38,021 bases of DNA from Candidatus Woesearchaeota archaeon (GTDB lineage: Archaea; Nanobdellota; Nanobdellia; Woesearchaeales; BM511), in assembly GCA_018221175.1 (NCBI GenBank), contig JAAOYE010000018.1, positions 1-38,021 of the forward strand, given 5' to 3'. Positions 29,650 to 37,451 of the stretch are shown here, in pieces (positions within the stretch are counted from its first letter, which is position 1; every line of letters starts with the position of its first letter). The position numbers and the translations under genes are program-made. The notes below the pieces were generated by a model. It had not been told where the DNA came from. It ran no database searches and saw nothing but the letters and a program-made list of their open reading frames with translations.

Positions 29650-31412
29650 CAGGCCCACAAAAACTAAAACAGATGGCAGACAAACTAAGAGTACATTCAC
29701 TAAAGATGACAACAAAAGCAGGCTCTGGCCATCCGACAACCTGCATGTCGATGGCAGAAATCACATCGGTCCTGTTTTTTTCTGAAATGAAAAAAGGAGA
29801 CGAATTCGTGCTATCAAAAGGGCACGCAGCGCCAATACTCTGGGCAGCGTACGCCGAAGCTGGTCTGATACCTGTTTCAAGACTTACAAGCCTTAGAAAA
29901 ATAACATCAAATCTTGAAGGACACCCAACACCAAGAATGCCTCTTGTAAAAATCGCAACAGGCTCGCTAGGACAAGGACTTTCTGCAGGCGTAGGAATGG
30001 CACTAGGATTTAAGCTTAAGAAAAATAAAAACAGGGTTTTTGTTGTGCTTGGTGATGGAGAAGTAGCTGAAGGTTCAGTGTGGGAAGCTGCAAATAGTGC
30101 ATCATACAATAAACTAAATAATTTAATTGCAATTATTGATGTGAATAGACTTGGGCAGTCACAGCCAACAATGTTTGGGCACAAAACAAAAGAGTATGTT
30201 AAAAGATTCTCAGCTTTTGGGTGGAATACGATACGGGTTAACGGTCACAGTGTAAGATATCTATTAAAAGCTTTTGAAAAAGCAAAGAAAAGCAAAAAAC
30301 CAGTTGCAATAATTGCAAAGACCTACAAAGGAAAAGGAGTTTCATTTATTCAAAACAAAGAGGGATGGCATGGGAAGCCTCTTTCTTCTGAGGATCTTAA
30401 AAAAGCGCTTAAGAAGCTTGGAGACCCGCAGGTAAAACTAAAGTCTGGATTCTCTGTTGAAAAGTCAAAGACAAGCATTAAGTCTGCAAAGAAGACCAAA
30501 TATGAGATAGGGAAAAAAGTTGCTACAAGGCAGGCTTTTGGAAACGCTCTTTTAAATATTGGGAAGGCAAATAGGAATGTTGTTGCTGTTGATGGCGACA
30601 CAAAAAATTCGACTATGAGCCAGGACTTTTTCAATAAGTATCCAGAAAGAAGCTTTGAGGCATTTATTGCAGAGCAAAACATGGTTGGAATCGCAGCAGG
30701 CCTCTCAGCAGTCGGATTTGTGCCTTTTGCTTCTACTTTTGGAGCATTTTTCACAAGGGCGCATGATCAGATAAGAATGGCTGCATATTCACAATCGAAC
30801 ATTAAGTTAATTGGGTCACACGGCGGAGTAAGCATCGGTGAGGATGGCCCCTCCCAGATGGGTCTTGAAGACCTTCCAATGTTCTTGTCGATTCCAAACG
30901 CAGTTGTTTTGTACCCAAGCGACGCAGTCTCTACAGAAGCACTTGTCGAGAGTATGGCAAAGTACAATGGAATAGCTTATATGAAGACAACAAGAGGGAA
31001 GATGCCTACAATTTACAAGTCAACAGAAAAATTCTCTCTAGGCGAATTTAAGGTGATAAAGAAAAGCAAATCAGACAAAGTATTAGTTATCGCGGCAGGA
31101 GTAACTCTTTTTGAAGCCCTTGATGCATATGAAAAGCTAAAGAAAAAAGGGATTAATATAAGGGTTGTAGATTTATACTCTTTGCAGCCGCTAAATGAAA
31201 AAGAGCTTATAAAAGAAGCAAAAGAATGTGGACACAACGTGCTTGTAGTTGAAGACAACTACTTTGGAAGCATCGGGAGTGTTGTATCAAATGCTGTTGG
31301 CAAGATTAATCATTTGTATGTAAAGGAGATGCCGCGTTCAGGGCATCCAGACGAACTTTTAAAAAAATACGGCATTGATTCAAGTGCGATAATCAAGGGG
31401 GTGTTACGATGA
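29646..31412 (+). CDS. tkt: Transketolase, single-chain, short animal-like type
   Basis: Thiamine-diphosphate enzyme moving two-carbon units between sugar phosphates. The 588 residues combine both halves that most archaea encode as two genes. N-terminal: KAGSGHPTTCMSMAEI (His29), LSKGHAAPILWAAYAEAG, ATGSLGQGLSAGVGMALG, VLGDGEVAEGSVWEA (TPP/Mg) and DVNRLGQS. C-terminal: VAVDGDTKNSTMSQDF, FIAEQNMVGIAAGLS, FTRAHDQIRMAAYSQSNIKL, SHGGVSIGEDGPSQMGLEDL and RSGHPDELL. From memory these blocks agree with the vertebrate transketolase branch better than with E. coli TktA, which is about 75 residues longer. ATGA overlaps on both sides place it within a tight operon. Confidence 0.95.
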   Translation: MTGPQKLKQMADKLRVHSLKMTTKAGSGHPTTCMSMAEITSVLFFSEMKKGDEFVLSKGHAAPILWAAYAEAGLIPVSRLTSLRKITSNLEGHPTPRMPLVKIATGSLGQGLSAGVGMALGFKLKKNKNRVFVVLGDGEVAEGSVWEAANSASYNKLNNLIAIIDVNRLGQSQPTMFGHKTKEYVKRFSAFGWNTIRVNGHSVRYLLKAFEKAKKSKKPVAIIAKTYKGKGVSFIQNKEGWHGKPLSSEDLKKALKKLGDPQVKLKSGFSVEKSKTSIKSAKKTKYEIGKKVATRQAFGNALLNIGKANRNVVAVDGDTKNSTMSQDFFNKYPERSFEAFIAEQNMVGIAAGLSAVGFVPFASTFGAFFTRAHDQIRMAAYSQSNIKLIGSHGGVSIGEDGPSQMGLEDLPMFLSIPNAVVLYPSDAVSTEALVESMAKYNGIAYMKTTRGKMPTIYKSTEKFSLGEFKVIKKSKSDKVLVIAAGVTLFEALDAYEKLKKKGINIRVVDLYSLQPLNEKELIKEAKECGHNVLVVEDNYFGSIGSVVSNAVGKINHLYVKEMPRSGHPDELLKKYGIDSSAIIKGVLR

Positions 31413-32224
31413 AAATATTCATAGATTCAGCAGATTTAGACGAAATAAAGCAGGCATTTGAGTGGGGAGTGGCAGACGGCGTCACAACAAATCCATCTCT
31501 TTTAAAAAAAGCTGTTGAAAAAAGAAAAGAAAAAGGAGAAAAAGTTGACATTAAATCATACCTCGCTGAGATATTGAAAGTCGCCAAAGGGACACCGGTC
31601 TCACTTGAGGTCACAAAGACTGATGCAAAAGGAATGGCAGAGCAAGGCAGAAAGCTGTTTAAAATGTTTAACCCTGTTGCAAACAATGTCTACATCAAGA
31701 TACCAGTAAATCCAGCATTTAAAGAGGATGACAAAACTCATTTTGATGGGATTGAAGCGATTAGAGAGCTTTCAAAAGAAAAAATACCAGTAAACTGCAC
31801 TTTGATATTTACACCAGAACAAGCACTATTAGCTGCAAAAGCAGGCGCAAAGTTCTTGTCGCCGTTTGCCGGAAGAATCGACGATCTTATAAGAACAAAC
31901 GCTGGCGGCAAATTTGATAAGACAGAGTATTATCCGATGGAAGGCAAAGAAGAGAAGGGGGATACGTTAGGAGACAACGGAGTGGTCTCAGGAATCGACC
32001 TTGTACGTCAATGCGTACAGATAATAGAACAGTACAGATTCGAATCAGAGGTGCTCGCAGCGTCTCTTAGAAATCCAAGACAGGTAAGAGAATCAGCGCT
32101 TGTTGGAGCGCACATCGCAACATTGCCATTTGAAGTGATTAAAGACATGCTAAAGCATCCCAAAACTTATGAAGGGATGGATTCTTTCACAAAGGACATT
32201 GTTCCTGAATATGAAGAGCTATGA
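31409..32224 (+). CDS. tal: Transaldolase
   Basis: Moves a dihydroxyacetone unit between sugar phosphates through a Schiff base. Of 271 residues, MKIFIDSADLDEIKQAFEWGVADGVTTNPSLL is the family start, VYIKIPV carries the catalytic Lys, NCTLIFTPEQALLAAKAGAKFLSPFAGRIDDL the following strands, and EVLAASLRNPRQVRESALVGAHIATLPFEV the end. It is longer than the 215-220 residue MipB/fructose-6-phosphate-aldolase-like type, with inserts near 35-45, 80-110 and 165-200. ATGA overlaps with tkt and pgl imply coupled translation. Confidence 0.94.
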   Translation: MKIFIDSADLDEIKQAFEWGVADGVTTNPSLLKKAVEKRKEKGEKVDIKSYLAEILKVAKGTPVSLEVTKTDAKGMAEQGRKLFKMFNPVANNVYIKIPVNPAFKEDDKTHFDGIEAIRELSKEKIPVNCTLIFTPEQALLAAKAGAKFLSPFAGRIDDLIRTNAGGKFDKTEYYPMEGKEEKGDTLGDNGVVSGIDLVRQCVQIIEQYRFESEVLAASLRNPRQVRESALVGAHIATLPFEVIKDMLKHPKTYEGMDSFTKDIVPEYEEL

Positions 32225-32925
32225 CTCGAATAATATACAACGCCAATCTAAAAGATGATTGGAAGAATGCAGGGAAGATAGTTACGCAAGCAATAAAAAG
32301 ATATTCTAAATCAAAAAAAGAAGTTGTGCTGGGAATAGTCGGGGGAAGAAGTGTTCCTGGAATCTTTGCGTTTTTAAGCAGGCAAAAAGATATTCCATGG
32401 AAAAAAGTCCATATTTTCATGGTTGATGAAAGAATCGTGCCAATTAACCACAAAAACAGCAATTTTAAGCTTGCAAAAGAAACATTCTTGGACGAACTTA
32501 TCGAGGAGGGCGTGCTTTCAAAGGAAAACTTGCATCCTTTTATCATGGACGGGAAAGAAAAAGATTATGGGATTTCTAAATATGCTAATCAGCTAAAAAA
32601 ACATGGCGGCAAATTTGATATTGTTATACTTTCATCAGGCGAAGATGGCCATGTCGGCGCACTTTACCCAAACCACTCTTCAATTAAAAGCAGCTCAGAG
32701 TTTTTTGTTGTAATGGAAGACTCTCCAAAACCGCCGGCAAAAAGAATGACAGCTTCTAGAAAATTACTTGAAAAATCAAAAACAGCAGTCATCTTATTTC
32801 TTGGAGAGGCTAAAAAAGACGCGCTTAAAAGATTTAGTGATAAAAAGCTTGACTTGGTCTCTTGCCCTGCAAAAATAGTTAACTACATAGATGAAGCGTA
32901 TGTGTTGACCGATATTAAATTATGA
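32221..32925 (+). CDS. pgl: 6-phosphogluconolactonase
   Basis: Hydrolyses 6-phosphogluconolactone, step two of the oxidative pentose pathway. The 234 residues belong to the DevB/SOL family within the NagB fold: VVLGIVGGRSVPGIF, KVHIFMVDERIVPINHKNSNF and IVILSSGEDGHVGALYPNHSS (catalytic His and Asp), then PPAKRMTASRKLL. It overlaps tal by ATGA and lies between tal and zwf, completing the set. Confidence 0.94.
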   Translation: MTRIIYNANLKDDWKNAGKIVTQAIKRYSKSKKEVVLGIVGGRSVPGIFAFLSRQKDIPWKKVHIFMVDERIVPINHKNSNFKLAKETFLDELIEEGVLSKENLHPFIMDGKEKDYGISKYANQLKKHGGKFDIVILSSGEDGHVGALYPNHSSIKSSSEFFVVMEDSPKPPAKRMTASRKLLEKSKTAVILFLGEAKKDALKRFSDKKLDLVSCPAKIVNYIDEAYVLTDIKL

Positions 32926-32971
32926 GCACTCTTTAGTAAATAATAAATATAGTTTGAGAAAACCAGTTCTA

Positions 32972-33484
32972 ATGAATGAAAGTATGAATGAGGGTGGGCT
33001 TGTTGCAAAGATAAATGGTTTTTATAAAGATAAAGCAGTTAAAGTTAAAGACAATATTATTGAAAAGAAAGATAATGCAATAACATTTTATAAAAAAAAC
33101 AAAAAATATATCCACAGCGACCTAGTGGGTGATGCTATAAGTTATTCTTTATTACCTGCGACTGCATGGGGATTAAATGAATTAGGTGTTGATGATCTTT
33201 CAAATGCGATTATAACTTTTGGAGTTAGAAGCATAGGATTTTATGCAGGTAAAGCTGCTTATTTTCAAAACCATCTTAAACAGATAAGTGTCTCAACATT
33301 AAAAGGGACAGCAGCAAAAGCAGCGGCCGAAATATCATTTCTTTATTTACTATATACTAAAACAAATATTCCTTATTATGCATCACCTTTTATCCCTGCA
33401 TTAATCATAGGAGTAGGCACTACTGTTTATAGATATAAGGTGGATATAAAAGCAGGAATTGTTCATTCATCTTCTAAAAGATAG
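32972..33484 (+). CDS. Unknown membrane protein between pgl and zwf
   Basis: Family not recognised. From the ATG at 32972 it has 170 residues: a charged amphipathic N-terminal region (INGFYKDKAVKVKDNII and following Lys-rich helix), then three or so hydrophobic segments (near AISYSLLPATAWGL, IITFGVRSIGFYAGKAAYF and ISFLYLLYTKTNIPYYASPFIPALIIGVGTTV) and a short basic tail. A TATA element at 32939-32952 sits about 27 bases before this ATG; an in-frame TTG at 32954 would be too close. It separates two oxidative pentose pathway genes in the same orientation. Confidence 0.62.
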   Translation: MNESMNEGGLVAKINGFYKDKAVKVKDNIIEKKDNAITFYKKNKKYIHSDLVGDAISYSLLPATAWGLNELGVDDLSNAIITFGVRSIGFYAGKAAYFQNHLKQISVSTLKGTAAKAAAEISFLYLLYTKTNIPYYASPFIPALIIGVGTTVYRYKVDIKAGIVHSSSKR

Positions 33485-33534
33485 ATTCTGCTGCAAAAAA
33501 CATTATTGAAACTTTTTAAACTTATTTAAACGAT

Positions 33535-33544
33535 AACTATAAAA
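33535..33544 (+). promoter_or_regulatory. TATA box of zwf
   Basis: CTATAAAATA, centred about 28 bases before the ATG at 33568. zwf is thus transcribed separately, as a leaderless message. Confidence 0.55.
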
Positions 33545-33567
33545 TAGGTTAATCCATTTCTCTTTTT

Positions 33568-34980
33568 ATGGCAAACAAAATCGAAAACCAACTGATTGTA
33601 ATCTTTGGCTCCACAGGAGACCTTACAAAGAAAAAATTAATACCTGCACTTTACAAATTGTTTCTAAAAGACAAGCTAAATAAGAACGCACCAATAGTTT
33701 GTACAGGCAGAAAAAACCTGACAAAAGAACAGTATATTAAATTATTAAGCTTTAAACCAGCAGATAATAAAAGCCTAGGTGATTTCTTCAGACTAGTTGA
33801 GTATTATAAGATAAATATTGAAGAAAACGACTTTTGCGACTTAGAAAATTATCTGGATAAAATAGATAAAAAATACAGGTGCAAAGGTAACAAAGTGTTT
33901 TACTTCTCAACACCATCCTCTCTTTTTGAGCCAATAACTAAATGGATAAAGAAATGCGGCATATTAAAATCTGGAGGATTTAAAAGAGTTGTATATGAAA
34001 AGCCGTTTGGCTATGACTTAAAATCAGCACAAAAATTAAACAAAATTGTGAGAAGAATATTCAAAGAAAAAGAAATCTTTAGAATCGATCACTACCTTGG
34101 AAAAGAGCTTGTACAAAACATTATAACACTGCGTTTTGCTAACAGTCTTTTTGAAAGAATATGGAACAAGAGGTTTATCGATTATGTACAGATAATTATA
34201 TCTGAAAAAGAAGGAGTCGGGTCTCGCGGAGGATACTATGATAAAGCAGGGGCAACGCGCGACATGGTACAAAACCACCTTTTGCAGGTCCTAAGCTTTG
34301 TTGCGATGAACCATCCAAAATCGTTATCTGCAAAAGAACTAAGCAAAGAAAAAGTTAAAGTAATAAAATCTTTGAAAAGGATTAAACCCACAGAGGTAGT
34401 GATAGGTCAATACAAAGGATATAGAAAAGAAAAGAATGTTGATAAAAATTCTAAAACAGAGACATTTGTTGCTCTAAAAACAGGTTTGTCTAATGCAAAC
34501 TGGAGTGGGGTTCCTTTTTACTTAATGACAGGAAAATCGCTATCAAGCTCATACGCAGAAGTAAATATTGTCCTAAAAGACACAATGTGTCATCTCTTTC
34601 CAAAAAAAGAGGATAATGTGATAAGCGTTCGGATTCAACCAGATGAAGGTATTGCTATGCAGTTTAATGCAAAGCAGCCAAACACAGACAATATTGCCAC
34701 AGTATTGATGGAGTTTTGTCATGCATGTGAGTTTGGAATGGCAACTCCTGAAGCGTATGAAAAGCTTTTAAATGAGATAATGGTTGGCGATCAAACACTA
34801 TTTACATCATGGCCAGAAGTAAAAGCAGCGTGGAAATTCACAGATCCTTTGATTGAAACTATCAAGGATAAAAAGCTTGTTTTCTATAACAAAGGCGAAG
34901 CTTGCCCGAAGGCTGCAAAAGATTTAATTCAAAAAGATGGCCGGCAGTGGCTTCATGTTGAAAGGAAGATAAAACATTGA
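33568..34980 (+). CDS. zwf: Glucose-6-phosphate 1-dehydrogenase
   Basis: Oxidises glucose 6-phosphate to the lactone with NAD(P), entry to the oxidative pentose pathway. The 470 residues are the canonical bacterial/eukaryal type, not the extended-SDR enzyme of haloarchaea. IVIFGSTGDLTKKKLIPALY (10-29) is the nucleotide-binding motif, VVYEKPFGYDL (141-151) and FRIDHYLGKELVQN (171-184, catalytic His and substrate Lys) the active-site signature, and DMVQNHLLQVLSFVAM and VPFYLMTGKSL the later conserved blocks. It ends three bases from the stop of the convergent permease gene. Confidence 0.95.
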   Translation: MANKIENQLIVIFGSTGDLTKKKLIPALYKLFLKDKLNKNAPIVCTGRKNLTKEQYIKLLSFKPADNKSLGDFFRLVEYYKINIEENDFCDLENYLDKIDKKYRCKGNKVFYFSTPSSLFEPITKWIKKCGILKSGGFKRVVYEKPFGYDLKSAQKLNKIVRRIFKEKEIFRIDHYLGKELVQNIITLRFANSLFERIWNKRFIDYVQIIISEKEGVGSRGGYYDKAGATRDMVQNHLLQVLSFVAMNHPKSLSAKELSKEKVKVIKSLKRIKPTEVVIGQYKGYRKEKNVDKNSKTETFVALKTGLSNANWSGVPFYLMTGKSLSSSYAEVNIVLKDTMCHLFPKKEDNVISVRIQPDEGIAMQFNAKQPNTDNIATVLMEFCHACEFGMATPEAYEKLLNEIMVGDQTLFTSWPEVKAAWKFTDPLIETIKDKKLVFYNKGEACPKAAKDLIQKDGRQWLHVERKIKH

Positions 34981-34982
34981 TT

Positions 34983-36203
34983 CTACTCATACCTCAGCGC
35001 ATCCACAGCGTTTAGTCTTGCAGCCTGGATAGCAATAATAACTCCGGATAGTGTGCCTATGACTGTGGCAAATAATATTAATCCAATGAATAAAAAAGGT
35101 GTAAACTCAGGAGCTAAAAATCCCCATCCAATCTGGTCAAGTACTGTGCCAAGTGATGAACTTACCATATATCCAAATAAAACACCGATTACTCCTGCTA
35201 CAAATCCAAGCACAGCTGACTCAAACAAGAAGATGTTTCTAATAGTGGCCCTTGTAGCACCAATGGCCTTCATAACACCGATTTCTTTTGTTCTTTCAAG
35301 AACACTTGTTACCATAGTATTTGCAGTGTTTACTGCACTCACAACTACTGAGATAAGTGCTATTAGGATAATAAAACCTACAACAACATTAAGTACTATC
35401 GAAAATTGCTCAATTGCCTCTTCGAATGTCTGAACAAAGAAATCTTCTTTACCTTCGTCAAGTCCTCTTGAGTTTCTAAGATTTTTCTCAACACTTTCAA
35501 CGACTTTGTTTAAGTTTTCAGGGTTGCTCACAGTTCCAAATATGGCGCCATAACTTATATCTTCACCATCAAATAATCTTTCTAGCTCTTCCTCAGTAAA
35601 ATAGACATTGGAATCGTCACCAGGGTTTCCAATAGGTTCATAAAACCCTATAACTTCATATTTTTTGTCATTAATAGTTATTTTTTCTCCAAGTTCAATA
35701 GGGTCATCAAATATCCTTAATGGTTGCTGATAATTAAAACCCATCGTGACTTTTCCCATGTCTCCTTTTTTTAATTCTCTCCCTTTTAGGATATTAATGC
35801 CAAAGCTTTGAAAAAGCACTTCGTTGTTTCTATCGCTAGGTACATATCCTCCGCCAAAAACAAACTTGAAATCAGAATCTTTTTCTACTTGAACTATTTT
35901 AACCTTATATCCAATAGCGTCTCTAACACCTTTTGTCTTTGCAACCACTTCTCTGTCTTTATCTCCTATACTAAAGGCGTCATCAAGTCCGGGTGCTGCC
36001 TGGCTTCTTCCCTGCACTATGAATTTGTCAACACCGGCTTCTGATGCAAGTTCATTTACATATGTAGTTAATCCAAGGCCAAAGCTTATGAAGATGAAAA
36101 TGGTGGCAATTCCAATGAAGATAGAGAGGATTGTGAGTGTGCTTCTGCTTTTTCTTTTCCAAAGGTTTCTTAGCGAATATTTCATGCTTTCTACATCTAT
36201 CAT
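34983..36203 (-). CDS. MacB/FtsX-type ABC transporter permease
   Basis: Predicted permease of the type VII (MacB-like) ABC superfamily, which couples ATP hydrolysis to mechanical work on extracytoplasmic substrates. Of 406 residues, one membrane helix lies near 20-45 (STLTILSIFIGIATIFIFISF), a large extracytoplasmic MacB periplasmic-core-like domain fills about 50-265, and three helices cluster at about 270-400 with the FtsX signature TKEIGVMKAIGATRATI. The SD GAGG overlaps the end of the preceding permease gene, one base apart. The paralogue upstream suggests a heterodimer; no ATPase gene is in the window. Confidence 0.87.
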   Translation of the reverse strand: MIDVESMKYSLRNLWKRKSRSTLTILSIFIGIATIFIFISFGLGLTTYVNELASEAGVDKFIVQGRSQAAPGLDDAFSIGDKDREVVAKTKGVRDAIGYKVKIVQVEKDSDFKFVFGGGYVPSDRNNEVLFQSFGINILKGRELKKGDMGKVTMGFNYQQPLRIFDDPIELGEKITINDKKYEVIGFYEPIGNPGDDSNVYFTEEELERLFDGEDISYGAIFGTVSNPENLNKVVESVEKNLRNSRGLDEGKEDFFVQTFEEAIEQFSIVLNVVVGFIILIALISVVVSAVNTANTMVTSVLERTKEIGVMKAIGATRATIRNIFLFESAVLGFVAGVIGVLFGYMVSSSLGTVLDQIGWGFLAPEFTPFLFIGLILFATVIGTLSGVIIAIQAARLNAVDALRYE

Positions 36204-36204
36204 T

Positions 36205-37419
36205 TTAACCTCGCAATGCGTCTACAGGATTTTGTTTTGCAGCCCTCATTGCAGGTATTATTCCTGCTACGCTGCCTATCACAAAGCTGCCAAGAAGAGC
36301 TGAAGAGATGAGCATAAAACTTATTTGGGGCTGGGCAGTTGAGCCAAAAAAGTCAGTTATGCCTTTTGTGCCAAAATATGAGATTATTGTTCCAACAATT
36401 GTTCCTATCGCACCGCCAACAAGTCCAAGAAGGCCAGACTCAATAAAAAATAATTTGAAGATGTCGCTGTTTTTAGCGCCAACCGCCTTCATAGTTCCTA
36501 TTTGCGGGCGCCTTTCAAGTACTGCTGTAAGCATGGTGTTTACTATTCCAAGTCCGCCAACAAGAATTGAGATTGCAGCGATGATAACAATAAACAATTG
36601 AACGCCAGTAAGAACTGAGTTAATAGTTGCAAGAGCAGATTGGGGTGTATCTACACTAAAGTCTTCTTCACCTTCTTTCACATCTCTTCTTTTTCTCATA
36701 AGTCTTTCTATCTGCTCTTGTGCCTCATCCATAAAGCCTTTGTCTTTGATTTTAACGCCAATCAAATCGACTTCATCACCAACACCAAAAAGGTCTTTTA
36801 ATGGCTCCTCGTTCATGTGGACAATATTGTCAAATATGAAGCTTCCTTTCTTTGCAGTTATTCCTACTACTTCAAACTTTACATCATTTATTAGAACATT
36901 ATCGCCTGCGTGAACTGGTTTTCCAAGGCCAACGTTGTTTGCCAAAAAGTTGTATCCTAAGACAACTTTTTTTGAGTCTCCATCTTTTAAGAGTCGTCCT
37001 TCCAACGGTTCAACTTCTAATATTTGATATGCAAATTTTCTTTGCTCACCTTCAGGTATGCTCATAGACATGCCAAATACGACTCTATCATCGAATTCCA
37101 ACTTTCCAGATTCAAGAATTCTTGGTATTGCAAAATCTACTGTTGAAAGTTCTTGTATGGCATCAACGTCATCTTGTGTTAAAGAGATTGTCACAGCAGT
37201 TCCAGGAGGGCCGGCAGCAGTTATTCCTCCTGCCTGCACTGCTATTACTTCTGTAGATGAAATGCCAAATTGAGATGTGATGGCAAGTTTAAGGCCGTCG
37301 CCAAGACCAATTAATGATACTACTGCCGCTATTCCAATGAAGATGCCTATTAACGTAAGCCAAGATCTTAGCCTTTTTTCTTTTAGATTTATTAAGGCTA
37401 GTCTGAAATGCTCAATCAT
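36205..37419 (-). CDS. MacB/FtsX-type ABC transporter permease, paralogue
   Basis: Second permease of the same build, 404 residues. It has a first helix near 18-45 (RSWLTLIGIFIGIAAVVSLIGLG), an extracytoplasmic domain to about 270, and three C-terminal helices with RRPQIGTMKAVGAKNSDIFKLFF as the FtsX motif and PAMRAAKQNPVDALRG at the end. GGTG five bases before the ATG serves as SD, 32 bases after the upstream partial gene. It forms one minus-strand operon with the genes on both sides. Confidence 0.87.
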   Translation of the reverse strand: MIEHFRLALINLKEKRLRSWLTLIGIFIGIAAVVSLIGLGDGLKLAITSQFGISSTEVIAVQAGGITAAGPPGTAVTISLTQDDVDAIQELSTVDFAIPRILESGKLEFDDRVVFGMSMSIPEGEQRKFAYQILEVEPLEGRLLKDGDSKKVVLGYNFLANNVGLGKPVHAGDNVLINDVKFEVVGITAKKGSFIFDNIVHMNEEPLKDLFGVGDEVDLIGVKIKDKGFMDEAQEQIERLMRKRRDVKEGEEDFSVDTPQSALATINSVLTGVQLFIVIIAAISILVGGLGIVNTMLTAVLERRPQIGTMKAVGAKNSDIFKLFFIESGLLGLVGGAIGTIVGTIISYFGTKGITDFFGSTAQPQISFMLISSALLGSFVIGSVAGIIPAMRAAKQNPVDALRG

Positions 37420-37451
37420 CTTGCACCTTTAAAGGAAATAAGAAGAAGAGG

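Noticed and set aside
29561..30184. 207-codon minus-strand frame over the rpe/tkt junction
   Set aside because: Antisense to two clear overlapping genes; no start signals.
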